Part shown: positions 31,865 through 39,479 of the stretch, piece after piece
How the letters are laid out: the number at the start of each line of letters is the position of its first letter
Position numbering within the stretch: the first letter of the stretch is position 1
Assembly: GCF_015142735.1 (NCBI RefSeq)
Contig: NZ_JACSPN010000019.1
Coordinates: 1,175 to 62,688, forward strand
Length of the DNA stretch: 61,514 bases
Reading direction: 5' to 3'
Source of the DNA: Oerskovia douganii
GTDB lineage: Bacteria > Actinomycetota > Actinomycetes > Actinomycetales > Cellulomonadaceae
Made by a program: the position numbers and the translations under genes
Notes under the pieces: generated by a model
What the model was told of the DNA's origin: nothing
Database searches by the model: none
Seen by the model: the letters and a program-made list of their open reading frames with translations, nothing else

Positions 31865-33228
31865 CGGTACTCCTCCAGTCGGACGTTCAGACCGCGCCAC
31901 GCGAGGACCGCGGCGACGAGGCCCGCGGCCAGCAGGAGCCAGCCCGCGAGGGCGGAGCGGGTGCCCGCCGAGGACAGGTCGGCCTGCGTGGCCTCGATGT
32001 TGTCGGTGATGTCGTTCGTGACGGCCTGGGAGAACGCGGCGAACGCGGCGTTCGGGCTGCCCTCGGCCGAGCTCGTCGCGAGCGCGACCGCCCCGTCCCA
32101 GTCGCCCTCGTCGTCGAGCGCACGGATCGCCTGGTGCTGCGTGACCCAGTCGTCCAGGTGCCCCGCGGCCGTCCCGTCGAGAACCCCCGCGTCGCCGGCC
32201 TCGTCGAGGCGCTGGGCGGCGTCGGCCGTGAGCTCGACGAACGACTCCTCGTACGACTGGCCCGAGCCCCGCTTGATGAGCGTGAAGCTCTCCATGGCCT
32301 TGGCGTCGTTGGCCTCGGAGTACGCGGTCGAGGCCGCGAGCGTCGCCGCGTAGGGCCCGTCCCGGACCGCGGCGGCGGCGCCGTTGGTCTGGCTCAGCAG
32401 GACCGCCCCCACGACCCCGACGACCAGCACGACCACGCTGGCCGTGAGCAGCCCCACGTTGAGCACGCGGTGCGTGCGCCGGGCGAGCCACACCTGCGTG
32501 CCGATCAGCAGCGCGAGGCACAGCACGCCCGCCGCGAGGATCCACAGCGCGTTGCGAACCATCGACAGGTCTGCCGCGACACGGTCGGCGTTGTCGTCCA
32601 CGAGCGTGGTGAGCGTCGGCAGGATCTCGTCGCGCAGCAGCGTCGAGGCCTGGTCCAGGTAGGCAGACCCCACCGGGAACCCCTGCCGGTTGTTCGCGCG
32701 CGCCTGCTCGATCAGGCCCGTGTAGACCGCGACCTGGGACGCGACCGCACCCAGCTCGCTCGCGTCCGCGCTGTTGGAGCCCGCGAGCTCGGCGAGGCGG
32801 ACCGAGGCGTCCGCGATCGCATCGTCGTAGCGCTCGCGCTGGTCCGCGGGCTCGAGCCCGCCCACGAGGAACGCGTTGGTCGCCGAGGCGTCCGCGACCA
32901 CCAGGGCGTTGCGGACGTCCTGGATGCCGACGAGCTGGCTCGTGTCCGCGCGGGCGTCGTCGAGCGCGGCCTCCTGGACGCGCGCGGCCTGGAAGCCGAG
33001 CGCACCGAAGACCACCGACGCGAGCACGCACAGCGCGAGCGCGATCCGCAGCCTGCCGGGCGAGCGTCGCAGCGCGCTGCGCACCCCCGCGCGGCGCGCG
33101 GCCCGCTCCTGGGCCTGCGTGGGGGCGGGCGCCCCCGCCTGCGCCGCCGGTTGCCCGGCGGTCGCGGGCTGGACGGCCCGACCGGTCGCCGGGGCGGACC
33201 CGGGCGGCGGCGTCAGGGTCTGGCTCAT
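31861..33228 (-). CDS. glnX: GlnX-like membrane sensor
   Basis: A 455-residue membrane protein. After a 55-residue Pro/Ala/Gln-rich cytoplasmic start come four hydrophobic helices near 60-82, 222-246, 255-277 and 425-447. Two large helical loops lie between helix 1 and helix 2 and between helix 3 and helix 4, like four-helix-bundle sensor domains. Mycobacterial GlnX is the membrane link between periplasmic GlnH and cytosolic PknG. Identity is inferred from topology plus position immediately before glnH; sequence motifs are few. GGAGGAG precedes the ATG, which overlaps the AAA+ gene stop. Confidence 0.8.
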   Translation of the reverse strand: MSQTLTPPPGSAPATGRAVQPATAGQPAAQAGAPAPTQAQERAARRAGVRSALRRSPGRLRIALALCVLASVVFGALGFQAARVQEAALDDARADTSQLVGIQDVRNALVVADASATNAFLVGGLEPADQRERYDDAIADASVRLAELAGSNSADASELGAVASQVAVYTGLIEQARANNRQGFPVGSAYLDQASTLLRDEILPTLTTLVDDNADRVAADLSMVRNALWILAAGVLCLALLIGTQVWLARRTHRVLNVGLLTASVVVLVVGVVGAVLLSQTNGAAAAVRDGPYAATLAASTAYSEANDAKAMESFTLIKRGSGQSYEESFVELTADAAQRLDEAGDAGVLDGTAAGHLDDWVTQHQAIRALDDEGDWDGAVALATSSAEGSPNAAFAAFSQAVTNDITDNIEATQADLSSAGTRSALAGWLLLAAGLVAAVLAWRGLNVRLEEYR

Positions 33229-34877
33229 GCGGGCTCCTCCTGAGGGGAGACGGTCGGGTTGTCGGTCGGTTCGGTCGCGTCGACGGCCGGGCTCTTGTCG
33301 GTGGCGTCGGCGTCGTCGGCGTCGTCGGAGGGAGCCAGGATGCTCGCGGCACCCCCGGACGCGTCCTGCGGCAGCAGGTCCTCGGGCTGGAGGCGGCGCA
33401 GCTCGTCGAGCGTGGGCTCCGGGGTGTCCTTGAGGCGCCACGCGTGCCGGGCGATGGCCGCGTCCAGGACGTTGCGCGCGTGGCGGCCGTTGCCGAACCC
33501 CTCGGTGCGCGGCACGGCCGAGACCATCTGCTCGAACCGGTCGAGGGTCTCCGGGAGCGCCTCGAAGTCCGAGGAGGAGGCCATGCGCTCGAAGATCCCG
33601 CGAAGCTCGGCGTCCGAGTAGTCGTCGAACGTGATGGTCGTCGAGAAGCGGGACTCGAGGCCGGGGTTGGTCGCGATGAAGCCGGCCATGGGGCCGGGGT
33701 ACCCGGCGACGATCACCACCAGGTCGTCGCGGTGGTCCTCCATGTCCTTGACGAGCGTGTTGATGGCCTCGGCGCCGTACTGGTCCTCCGCGAGGCCGTA
33801 CGCCTCGTCGATGAACAGCACGCCGCCGATCGCGGTCGCCACGACCTCCGAGGTCTTGACGGCCGTCTGGCCCAGGTAGCCCGCGACGAGCTCGGAGCGG
33901 TCGACCTCGACCAGGTGCCCCGTGCTCAGGAGCCCGAGCGCGCGGTAGATCCCGGCGACCAGCCGGGCGACCGTCGTCTTGCCCGTGCCGGGGTTGCCCA
34001 GGAACACGAGGTGGCGCGTGAGCGTGGGCGTCGTCAGGCCCGCGGCAGTGCGCAGCTTCTCGATGCGCAGGAGCTCGGTCTGCTGGCGGATCTCGTGCTT
34101 GACCCGGTCGAGCCCGATCAGCGCGTCGAGCTCGGCGAGCAGCTCCTCGAGCGAGCGGGGAGGCTCGGCGTCCTCGTCGGTGGCGGAGACGTCGCCGACG
34201 GTCGCCGTCTGCCCGGCACCCGCACCCGGCGAGCCCGACGGCGCCGCGTCCGTCCCGGGGGTCGGGGCGCCCGGGGCGGGGGCGCCCGGGCCGCGCGCGC
34301 CCAGCGCGTCGAGGATCGCGTCGACCGTCGGGACGACGTCCTGCGCGGGGGGCCGCGTGCCGCCCGCACCGAGGAGCGCACCGAGGTCGAACGGGTTGGT
34401 GCCGCTCGGGAGCGTGGGGTCGAACGCAGGAGCGGGGAAGCGGGTGGGCGCGCCGTGCGGTGCGGTGTGCGGCTGGGCGGCCGCACGCTGCACGGCCGTG
34501 GTGCTCGCCGCCGTCGCCGCCACCGACAGCCCCGGGGAGCCCAGCGCGGCGGCCGCGTCGACCACGGCGGCGAGCGCCTCCGCGTACGCGGCCGCGTGCT
34601 CCGAGCCGCCGACCACGAGGGCCGTGAGCTGGTCCGTCGGGGCCGAGCGCCACCGCCGACCGCGTTGCGCGGCATCGAAGAACGCCGTGTAGTCGCCGGG
34701 GTCGCGACCCACGGCCTCGAGCCATGCCGGGGCCGCGCCCGTGGACGACTCGGCCACCGCGGCGGCGAGCCGCTCTCCCTCGTGCGCGACGTCGTCGGGC
34801 ACGAGCGACGCGCCACGGCCCACCGTCACGAGAGCTTCGATGCTGCGGGCGAGCGCCCCCTGGCGCGCGGCGCTCAC
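33225..34877 (-). CDS. CbbX/EccA-type AAA+ ATPase
   Basis: A 550-residue protein. Residues 1-225 are helical and then Pro/Gly-rich. An AAA+ module of the CbbX/SpoVK group occupies about 250-500: it opens ELDALIGLDRVKHEIRQQTELL, Walker A is GNPGTGKTTVARL, the following loop is GYLGQTAVKT (pore-loop type), Walker B is GGVLFIDEAYGLAED and sensor 1 is VVIVAGYPGPM. Such ATPases remodel target proteins. Partners here may be TelA, the small downstream-of-TelA protein or the VWA protein. GTGA overlap at the start and ATGA at the end tie it into the operon. Confidence 0.9.
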   Translation of the reverse strand: MSAARQGALARSIEALVTVGRGASLVPDDVAHEGERLAAAVAESSTGAAPAWLEAVGRDPGDYTAFFDAAQRGRRWRSAPTDQLTALVVGGSEHAAAYAEALAAVVDAAAALGSPGLSVAATAASTTAVQRAAAQPHTAPHGAPTRFPAPAFDPTLPSGTNPFDLGALLGAGGTRPPAQDVVPTVDAILDALGARGPGAPAPGAPTPGTDAAPSGSPGAGAGQTATVGDVSATDEDAEPPRSLEELLAELDALIGLDRVKHEIRQQTELLRIEKLRTAAGLTTPTLTRHLVFLGNPGTGKTTVARLVAGIYRALGLLSTGHLVEVDRSELVAGYLGQTAVKTSEVVATAIGGVLFIDEAYGLAEDQYGAEAINTLVKDMEDHRDDLVVIVAGYPGPMAGFIATNPGLESRFSTTITFDDYSDAELRGIFERMASSSDFEALPETLDRFEQMVSAVPRTEGFGNGRHARNVLDAAIARHAWRLKDTPEPTLDELRRLQPEDLLPQDASGGAASILAPSDDADDADATDKSPAVDATEPTDNPTVSPQEEPA

Positions 34878-35431
34878 GGCCGTTCCAACCCGCCCGGGGT
34901 GCCCGGCGCCTGGGGCTGGGCCGTACCCACCCCCGCGTCCGGGGACAGCGCGATCGAGGACGACTGGAACTTCTCCGCGAGGAACTGCCCGTGCGCGACG
35001 AGCGCGGCGGCGTCCGCGCGCGAGACCGCGTCGGAGATCTTGTCGAGCGTCACGCCCAGCAGGTCGAGCTGGTCGCACAGGATCATGAGCGACGTCTTGC
35101 CACGGTTGACCGCGCGCGTGTCCGCGAAGTCGCGCGGCAGGCGCAGGTAGCCGCCCACCGCCTCCGGCAGGTAGCTCGTGGCCGTCGCGACGACGGTGTG
35201 CGCCTGCGCGCTGCCACCGCCCAGGCGGTCCAGGCGGGGAGCCATGTCGTCCACGGTCTTCGCGATGCGGTTGACCCGGGCCGTGACCGCGGGCGGGACC
35301 CGGCCCTCGATCTGCGCCTGCACGGCGTCGACCGAGGCCAGGATGTCCGCGCTCGTCGGCGCCGGCGGCAGCACGGGGGTCTCCGGCGGGCGCCCGCGCC
35401 CGCCGCCGAACAGGTCTCGGAACCAGCCCAT
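34874..35431 (-). CDS. Small TelA-associated protein, possibly XpaC-like
   Basis: A 185-residue protein. It opens MGWFRDLFGGGRG, a short amphipathic start that could touch the membrane. A helical body follows (ILASVDAVQAQIEG, VTARVNRIAKTVDDMAPRL, SYLPEAVGGYLRLP, TSLMILCDQLDLLGVTLDKI). TelA homologues are commonly next to XpaC-type proteins, whose body contains a similar Tyr-Leu-Pro helix; I suggest that relation but cannot confirm it. The start at 35431 is the last one after the telA stop (ten bases away); longer frames would overlap telA. Confidence 0.8.
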   Translation of the reverse strand: MGWFRDLFGGGRGRPPETPVLPPAPTSADILASVDAVQAQIEGRVPPAVTARVNRIAKTVDDMAPRLDRLGGGSAQAHTVVATATSYLPEAVGGYLRLPRDFADTRAVNRGKTSLMILCDQLDLLGVTLDKISDAVSRADAAALVAHGQFLAEKFQSSSIALSPDAGVGTAQPQAPGTPGGLERP

Positions 35432-35441
35432 GGTGTGCGGC

Positions 35442-36659
35442 TCAGACCTTCCCGAGGTCGAGCGAGCCCGAGGCCGCGCCCGACTGGTCGCCCTGGGCCA
35501 CGCGGTCCAGGTACTCGCGGGCCTTGGTCGTCTCCGTCTCCAGGACACCGATGGTCTGCGCCATCGAGTCGAGCGCCTGGACCTTGAACGTCGAGATCGA
35601 GTCCATGGTCGCGTAGATGTTCTGGAACGCGGCCTGGAGCTGGGGGAGACCGACCGTGGCGCTCGCGGCCTGCGACTGGATGGTCGCCGACTGGTCCGCG
35701 AGCATCTTGGAGGTCGAGGCGATCATGTTCGACGTCGTCGTGTTGAGCGCCGTGATCTGGTCCAGGACGAGCTTCTGGTTCGCGAGGGCCTGCGCCACGA
35801 TGACGGCCGTGCGCAGCGCGGAGACGGTCGTGGTGGTCGCGCGGTCGACGCCCTTGATGAGCTCGACGTTGTTCTTGATGACGATGTCGATCGCGAGGTA
35901 GCCCTGGATCGACACCGCGAGCTGCGTCAGGAGGTCCTGGTGCTTCTGGCGCACGTAGAACAGGACGTCCTCGCGCAGCGCCTTGGCCTTCTCCGGGTCG
36001 GTCGCGTCGAGCTCTGCCGTCTTCGCGGAGAGCTGCGCGTCGAGGCGCTCGGCGACGTAGATGTACTGGTTGAGGCGCGCCATGGTGTCCCACAGGTGCT
36101 GCTTCTCGAGGTTGAGCGCGGCGTTGTCCTTGCGGAGCTCGTCCTGCCCGTCGTACAGCGCGCGGATGATCGCGTTGAGGTGGCCCTGGGCCGACTCGTA
36201 GCGGCGGAAGTAGTCCGTGAGCTTGTCCCCGAACGGGATGATGCCGAGCAGCTTGCGTCCCACGCTCGCCTCGGACGGGTCGAGGTTCTCGACCGTACGG
36301 CGCAGCTCGAGGAGCGTGCTGCCGACCTTGGACCCCTCCGACAGCCCGCCCTCCTTGAGGGCGCGCACGGGCGTGGCCAGCAGGCGGTTCGAGGAGTCTG
36401 CCGCGGTGCGGATGTCCTGGTCGCCCATGGTGCGCACGTCGTTGGCCTTGGCGGCGAACTCGGGGGAGCGGGCGTCGGACGCCATGAGCGCGTCGAGGTA
36501 GGACGTGACCTTCTGGTCGAGGCCCGGGATCGCGGCCTCGTCGACGCGGGGCGCCATCGCGGGAGCCTGCGTGGTCGCGACGGGCTTGACGGGCTCGGGA
36601 GCCGAGAGCACCAGGTGCTCGGTCGCGGCGGGGGGCTGGAGCGGTGCTGCCTCGGTCAT
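35442..36659 (-). CDS. telA: TelA-family toxic-anion resistance protein
   Basis: A 405-residue TelA (KlaA/YceH) protein. The family region is about 65-390: GKDI-like opening FGDKLTDYFRRYESAQGHLNAII, DELRKDNAALNLEKQHLWDTM, IYVAERLDAQL and VLFYVRQKHQDLLTQLAVSIQGYLAI. The body is almost all coiled helix with no membrane segment. TelA proteins are linked to tellurite and other membrane or envelope stress, with unclear biochemistry. It is first in a ten-gene operon running to 23765. AAGGA lies seven bases upstream of the ATG. A TATACT hexamer at 36755-36760 (minus) is a candidate -10. Confidence 0.93.
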   Translation of the reverse strand: MTEAAPLQPPAATEHLVLSAPEPVKPVATTQAPAMAPRVDEAAIPGLDQKVTSYLDALMASDARSPEFAAKANDVRTMGDQDIRTAADSSNRLLATPVRALKEGGLSEGSKVGSTLLELRRTVENLDPSEASVGRKLLGIIPFGDKLTDYFRRYESAQGHLNAIIRALYDGQDELRKDNAALNLEKQHLWDTMARLNQYIYVAERLDAQLSAKTAELDATDPEKAKALREDVLFYVRQKHQDLLTQLAVSIQGYLAIDIVIKNNVELIKGVDRATTTTVSALRTAVIVAQALANQKLVLDQITALNTTTSNMIASTSKMLADQSATIQSQAASATVGLPQLQAAFQNIYATMDSISTFKVQALDSMAQTIGVLETETTKAREYLDRVAQGDQSGAASGSLDLGKV

Positions 36660-36730
36660 CGATGATCCTTCGCTCGTCTTGGACCGGGGCCGGTGCGAGA
36701 CCCACCCCTGGAACCCGGCGAACCGGGCAA

Positions 36731-36760
36731 GCCGGTCGACCGGCCGGTCCGGGGAGTATA
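36731..36760 (-). promoter_or_regulatory. Candidate telA operon promoter with GCCGGTCGACCGGC palindrome
   Basis: Minus strand TATACT (36755-36760) matches five of six -10 bases. Just downstream of it is a perfect 14-bp palindrome (36731-36744) that could be an operator. No good -35 is seen. The esterase gene diverges from the same region. Confidence 0.4.
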
Positions 36761-36836
36761 TCCGCGACGGGTGGCCGGTTCTTTACTCTTTCACGGCCTG
36801 GGAGAGGAGAGAACTCCCCATGTGAGGATTCTCGGC

Positions 36837-37460
36837 ATGAGCACCCCGATCACGGTCCACGTCCGCGGCAGCAACCAGGCGGGCCGCCCCCTGTTGCTGC
36901 TGCTCCACGGCTTCGGCTCGCACGAGCACGACCTGCCCGCGATCGCCGGTCATCTTCACCCGGTCTGGGACTGGGCGTCGCTGCGCGCGCCCCTCGACGC
37001 GGGCAACGGCGGGTTCTCGTGGTTCCCGCTGGGCGTGCCGGGGCGCCCCGACCCGGCACCCGTCACGGAGTCGACCGACGCGGTGCTCACGTGGCTCGAC
37101 GCGAACGTGACCTCCGGGACGGTCGTCGTGCCCGTGGGCTTCTCGCAGGGAGGTCTGATGGCCACCCAGCTCCTGCGCACCGCGCCCGAGCGCTTCGCGG
37201 CGGCCGTCGTGCTCTCGGGCTTCGTGCTCGACGGCCCGCTCCCGGGAGACGCGGCGCTCGCCGAGCGGCGGCTGCCCGTGTTCTTCGGTCACGGGGACGC
37301 GGACCAGGTCATCTCGCCCGACGCGACCGCGCGGACCTCGGACTGGCTCCCGCGGTTCACCGTCGTGACCGACGTCGAGTACGCGGGGCTGCCGCACACG
37401 ATCAGCGCCGAGGAGCTCGCCGACGCGTCGGGGTTCCTCGACGAGGTGCTCGCGGGCTGA
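36837..37460 (+). CDS. Alpha/beta hydrolase (phospholipase/carboxylesterase family)
   Basis: A 207-residue esterase of the short carboxylesterase/phospholipase type. The oxyanion strand is LLLLLHGFGSHEHD (about 19-32), the nucleophile elbow is GFSQGG with Ser103, the acid is in GHGDADQVIS and the His in LPHTIS. SWFPLG is a further family mark. The ATG at 36837 has TGAGGA eight bases upstream; a longer frame back to 36693 covers the divergent promoter region and is rejected. Divergent from telA. The natural ester is unknown. Confidence 0.9.
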   Translation: MSTPITVHVRGSNQAGRPLLLLLHGFGSHEHDLPAIAGHLHPVWDWASLRAPLDAGNGGFSWFPLGVPGRPDPAPVTESTDAVLTWLDANVTSGTVVVPVGFSQGGLMATQLLRTAPERFAAAVVLSGFVLDGPLPGDAALAERRLPVFFGHGDADQVISPDATARTSDWLPRFTVVTDVEYAGLPHTISAEELADASGFLDEVLAG

Positions 37461-37519
37461 CGCCTCCTTCCGCCCGGACGCCGCGGTCCACGCTCGGCCG
37501 ACCACCGGCGCGGTGCCCC

Positions 37520-38275
37520 TCACCGGGCCGTCACCATGGGCCGGGCGGCCGCCCACAGAGGGGCCGTCAGCACCGCGGTCCCGACGGCGGAGACCGCCTG
37601 GGCGGCCAGCAGGCCCACGAGCACCAGGAGCTGGACCTGCGCGGCCCGCCAGGGCGGGGCGCCCGCGAGCAGCAGCCCGACGAAGGCCCCCGGCAGGGTG
37701 ACCAGGCCCGCTGCCCGTGTCTGGTCGAGCGTCGGGACGAGCGCACGGGCCGCGGCCCGCCGGCCGAGGTCCGCGACCGACTCGCGCCGTGAGAAGCCCA
37801 GCGCCAGCATGGCCTCGACCTCGCCCCAGCGGTGCGCGACGTCGTCGCGCATGCGCAGGCCCGCGAGCGAGGCGGCCGTCATGGCGCCGCCGATGACCTG
37901 CGCCGTGAAGGGCAGGACCTCCTGTCCGGTCGGGGCCAGCGCCCCCGCCGCGAGCACCACTCCGAGGACGATCGCCGCCCCCGACCCGATCGAGACGAGC
38001 AACGACGGCAGGACGGCCCAGCCGCCGCCGATGCGTCGCGCGGACGTGACCGCCGCCGCGAGCAGCATGACCGCGAGGTACGGGCCGACCGCGACCGGGT
38101 GCGCGAAGATCCACCCGATGACCAGGGCCACCAGGGCGAGCTGCACCGCGGCACGCAGGACCGCGACGAGGGCGTCGGGGATCGTGCGACGTCCCGTCCA
38201 CGCCATGACCCCGCACGCGAGGGCGAGCAGGGCCAGGACTGCGACGGCGAGCCGCAGGAGGTCGGGGAGGGACAT
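37520..38275 (-). CDS. FetB/UPF0014-family permease
   Basis: A 251-residue membrane protein with about seven helices. The UPF0014 (YbbM/FetB) pattern is seen in RRTIPDALVAVLRAAVQLALVALV, the central GGAMTAASLAGLRMRDDV, the cytoplasmic coupling region EVEAMLALGFSRRESVADLGRRAAARALVP and DQTRAAGLVTLPGAFVGLLLAG. In E. coli FetB works with the ATPase FetA in iron export. No ATPase gene is next to it here, so its partner must be elsewhere or it works alone. Convergent with the esterase. Confidence 0.87.
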   Translation of the reverse strand: MSLPDLLRLAVAVLALLALACGVMAWTGRRTIPDALVAVLRAAVQLALVALVIGWIFAHPVAVGPYLAVMLLAAAVTSARRIGGGWAVLPSLLVSIGSGAAIVLGVVLAAGALAPTGQEVLPFTAQVIGGAMTAASLAGLRMRDDVAHRWGEVEAMLALGFSRRESVADLGRRAAARALVPTLDQTRAAGLVTLPGAFVGLLLAGAPPWRAAQVQLLVLVGLLAAQAVSAVGTAVLTAPLWAAARPMVTAR

Positions 38276-38319
38276 GGGGAGATCGTGTCAGAGACGTGGC
38301 GGGTGCCGGGGCGGGCCGG

Positions 38320-38976
38320 TCAGCGGTACCACTCCTCGTCGATCGTCGAGAGCCTCGACGGCAGCACCCGGTCGCCCAGCCCGTAGAACTGCTGGAAGCT
38401 CATGATGAGCGGCCGCCACCGGTCGGGGTCGATCCGGTGGGCCGAGCCCGCGAGGCGGATCGACTCGTGGACGTGGACACGGCTGACCGCGATCTCGACC
38501 GCGAGGATGCTGCCCGCCGCGAGCGGGTCGTCCTCGCGCAGAGGGTGGACGTCCACCACGTGACCCTCGAGCTGAACAGGGCACTCGCCCGCCCTGGGCG
38601 CCGACACCGTGTCCGACGCGACGGGGGTCAGGCCCGCGCGCCCGAACTTGTCGGGCTCGTACCGGTACCCCACGGACGCCTTGCGTGCCGAGACCGGGTC
38701 GCGGCCGGTCGTGAGCGCGATCCGGTCGACCGCCGAGACCTGATCGACCGACGGGAGGTTGAGCACGGCCCCGCCCGTCGCGCGGAGGTTGATCGCCGTC
38801 TGCGACCTGGCCCCCACCCCGATCACCGCGGTGTGGCCCAACCAGAAGATCGACGACAACGGGGCGAGGTTGGGCCGTCCGTCGGCGCCGGTCGTGCTGA
38901 CGAGCACAACCGGGGTCCCGAAGTAGAGGATCGACGGGTCGATCGTGACGTGCTCGGTGCTCTCGACGGCCAGCAT
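38320..38976 (-). CDS. Flavin reductase-like FMN-binding split-barrel protein
   Basis: A 218-residue protein. GTPVVLVSTTGADGRPNLAPLSSIFWLG is the FMN-binding strand-turn of the flavin reductase-like (DIM6/NTAB) group, followed by TAINLRATGGAVLNLPS and SARKASVGYRYEPDKFGRAGL. These proteins bind FMN and reduce flavin or small substrates. The ATG at 38976 has GGAGG seven bases upstream; longer frames upstream are Arg/Ser-rich. It sits between the FetB-like gene (44 bases) and tRNA-Arg. Confidence 0.87.
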   Translation of the reverse strand: MLAVESTEHVTIDPSILYFGTPVVLVSTTGADGRPNLAPLSSIFWLGHTAVIGVGARSQTAINLRATGGAVLNLPSVDQVSAVDRIALTTGRDPVSARKASVGYRYEPDKFGRAGLTPVASDTVSAPRAGECPVQLEGHVVDVHPLREDDPLAAGSILAVEIAVSRVHVHESIRLAGSAHRIDPDRWRPLIMSFQQFYGLGDRVLPSRLSTIDEEWYR

Positions 38977-39165
38977 GGGGAAACCTCCGCGACGGGTGGG
39001 CCGGTACGACCTGAAGACGCAGCGGCCCACCCGGACGTGAGGTCGGGAGTCAGGCGAGCGGGTCGTGCGGGGGAGTCCAGCGCTGCGCCCGTCGGGCCAC
39101 GCCACCGACGACGCGCGCGAGGACGAGCCGCCGCAGGGCATCGCGGGGAGAAGCTCAGCCGAGGT

Positions 39166-39238
<73 letters not shown>

Positions 39239-39479
39239 CGGGGACCATCGTAGTGGGATGCGGCCGTGACCTGCGCGCACGCGCGCGAGGCGGACGTGTC
39301 GCGCGGGGCGGGCGCCGCCGTCGGGCCGTGCCGTCGTGGGGCCGACGCCACGTGTCGCACGCCACCCGGAGCCCCCGGCACGCCCCCCGCCGGCCAACTC
39401 ACCCGCTCGCGGAGAGTCCGTCACCCGCTCACCGGCGCGCGCGTTTGGCATCGCCCGGTGAACCACAGAAGATGAACGG

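Noticed and set aside
32685-32700. GTTGTTCGCGCG inside glnX resembling the intergenic palindromic repeat
   Set aside because: It lies within coding sequence, lacks the paired second arm and is a short chance match.
31861-34725. A 954-residue minus frame that would fuse an upstream domain to GlnX
   Set aside because: Its first half is an out-of-frame shadow of the AAA+ gene; a good ribosome site and ATGA overlap place the GlnX start at 33228.
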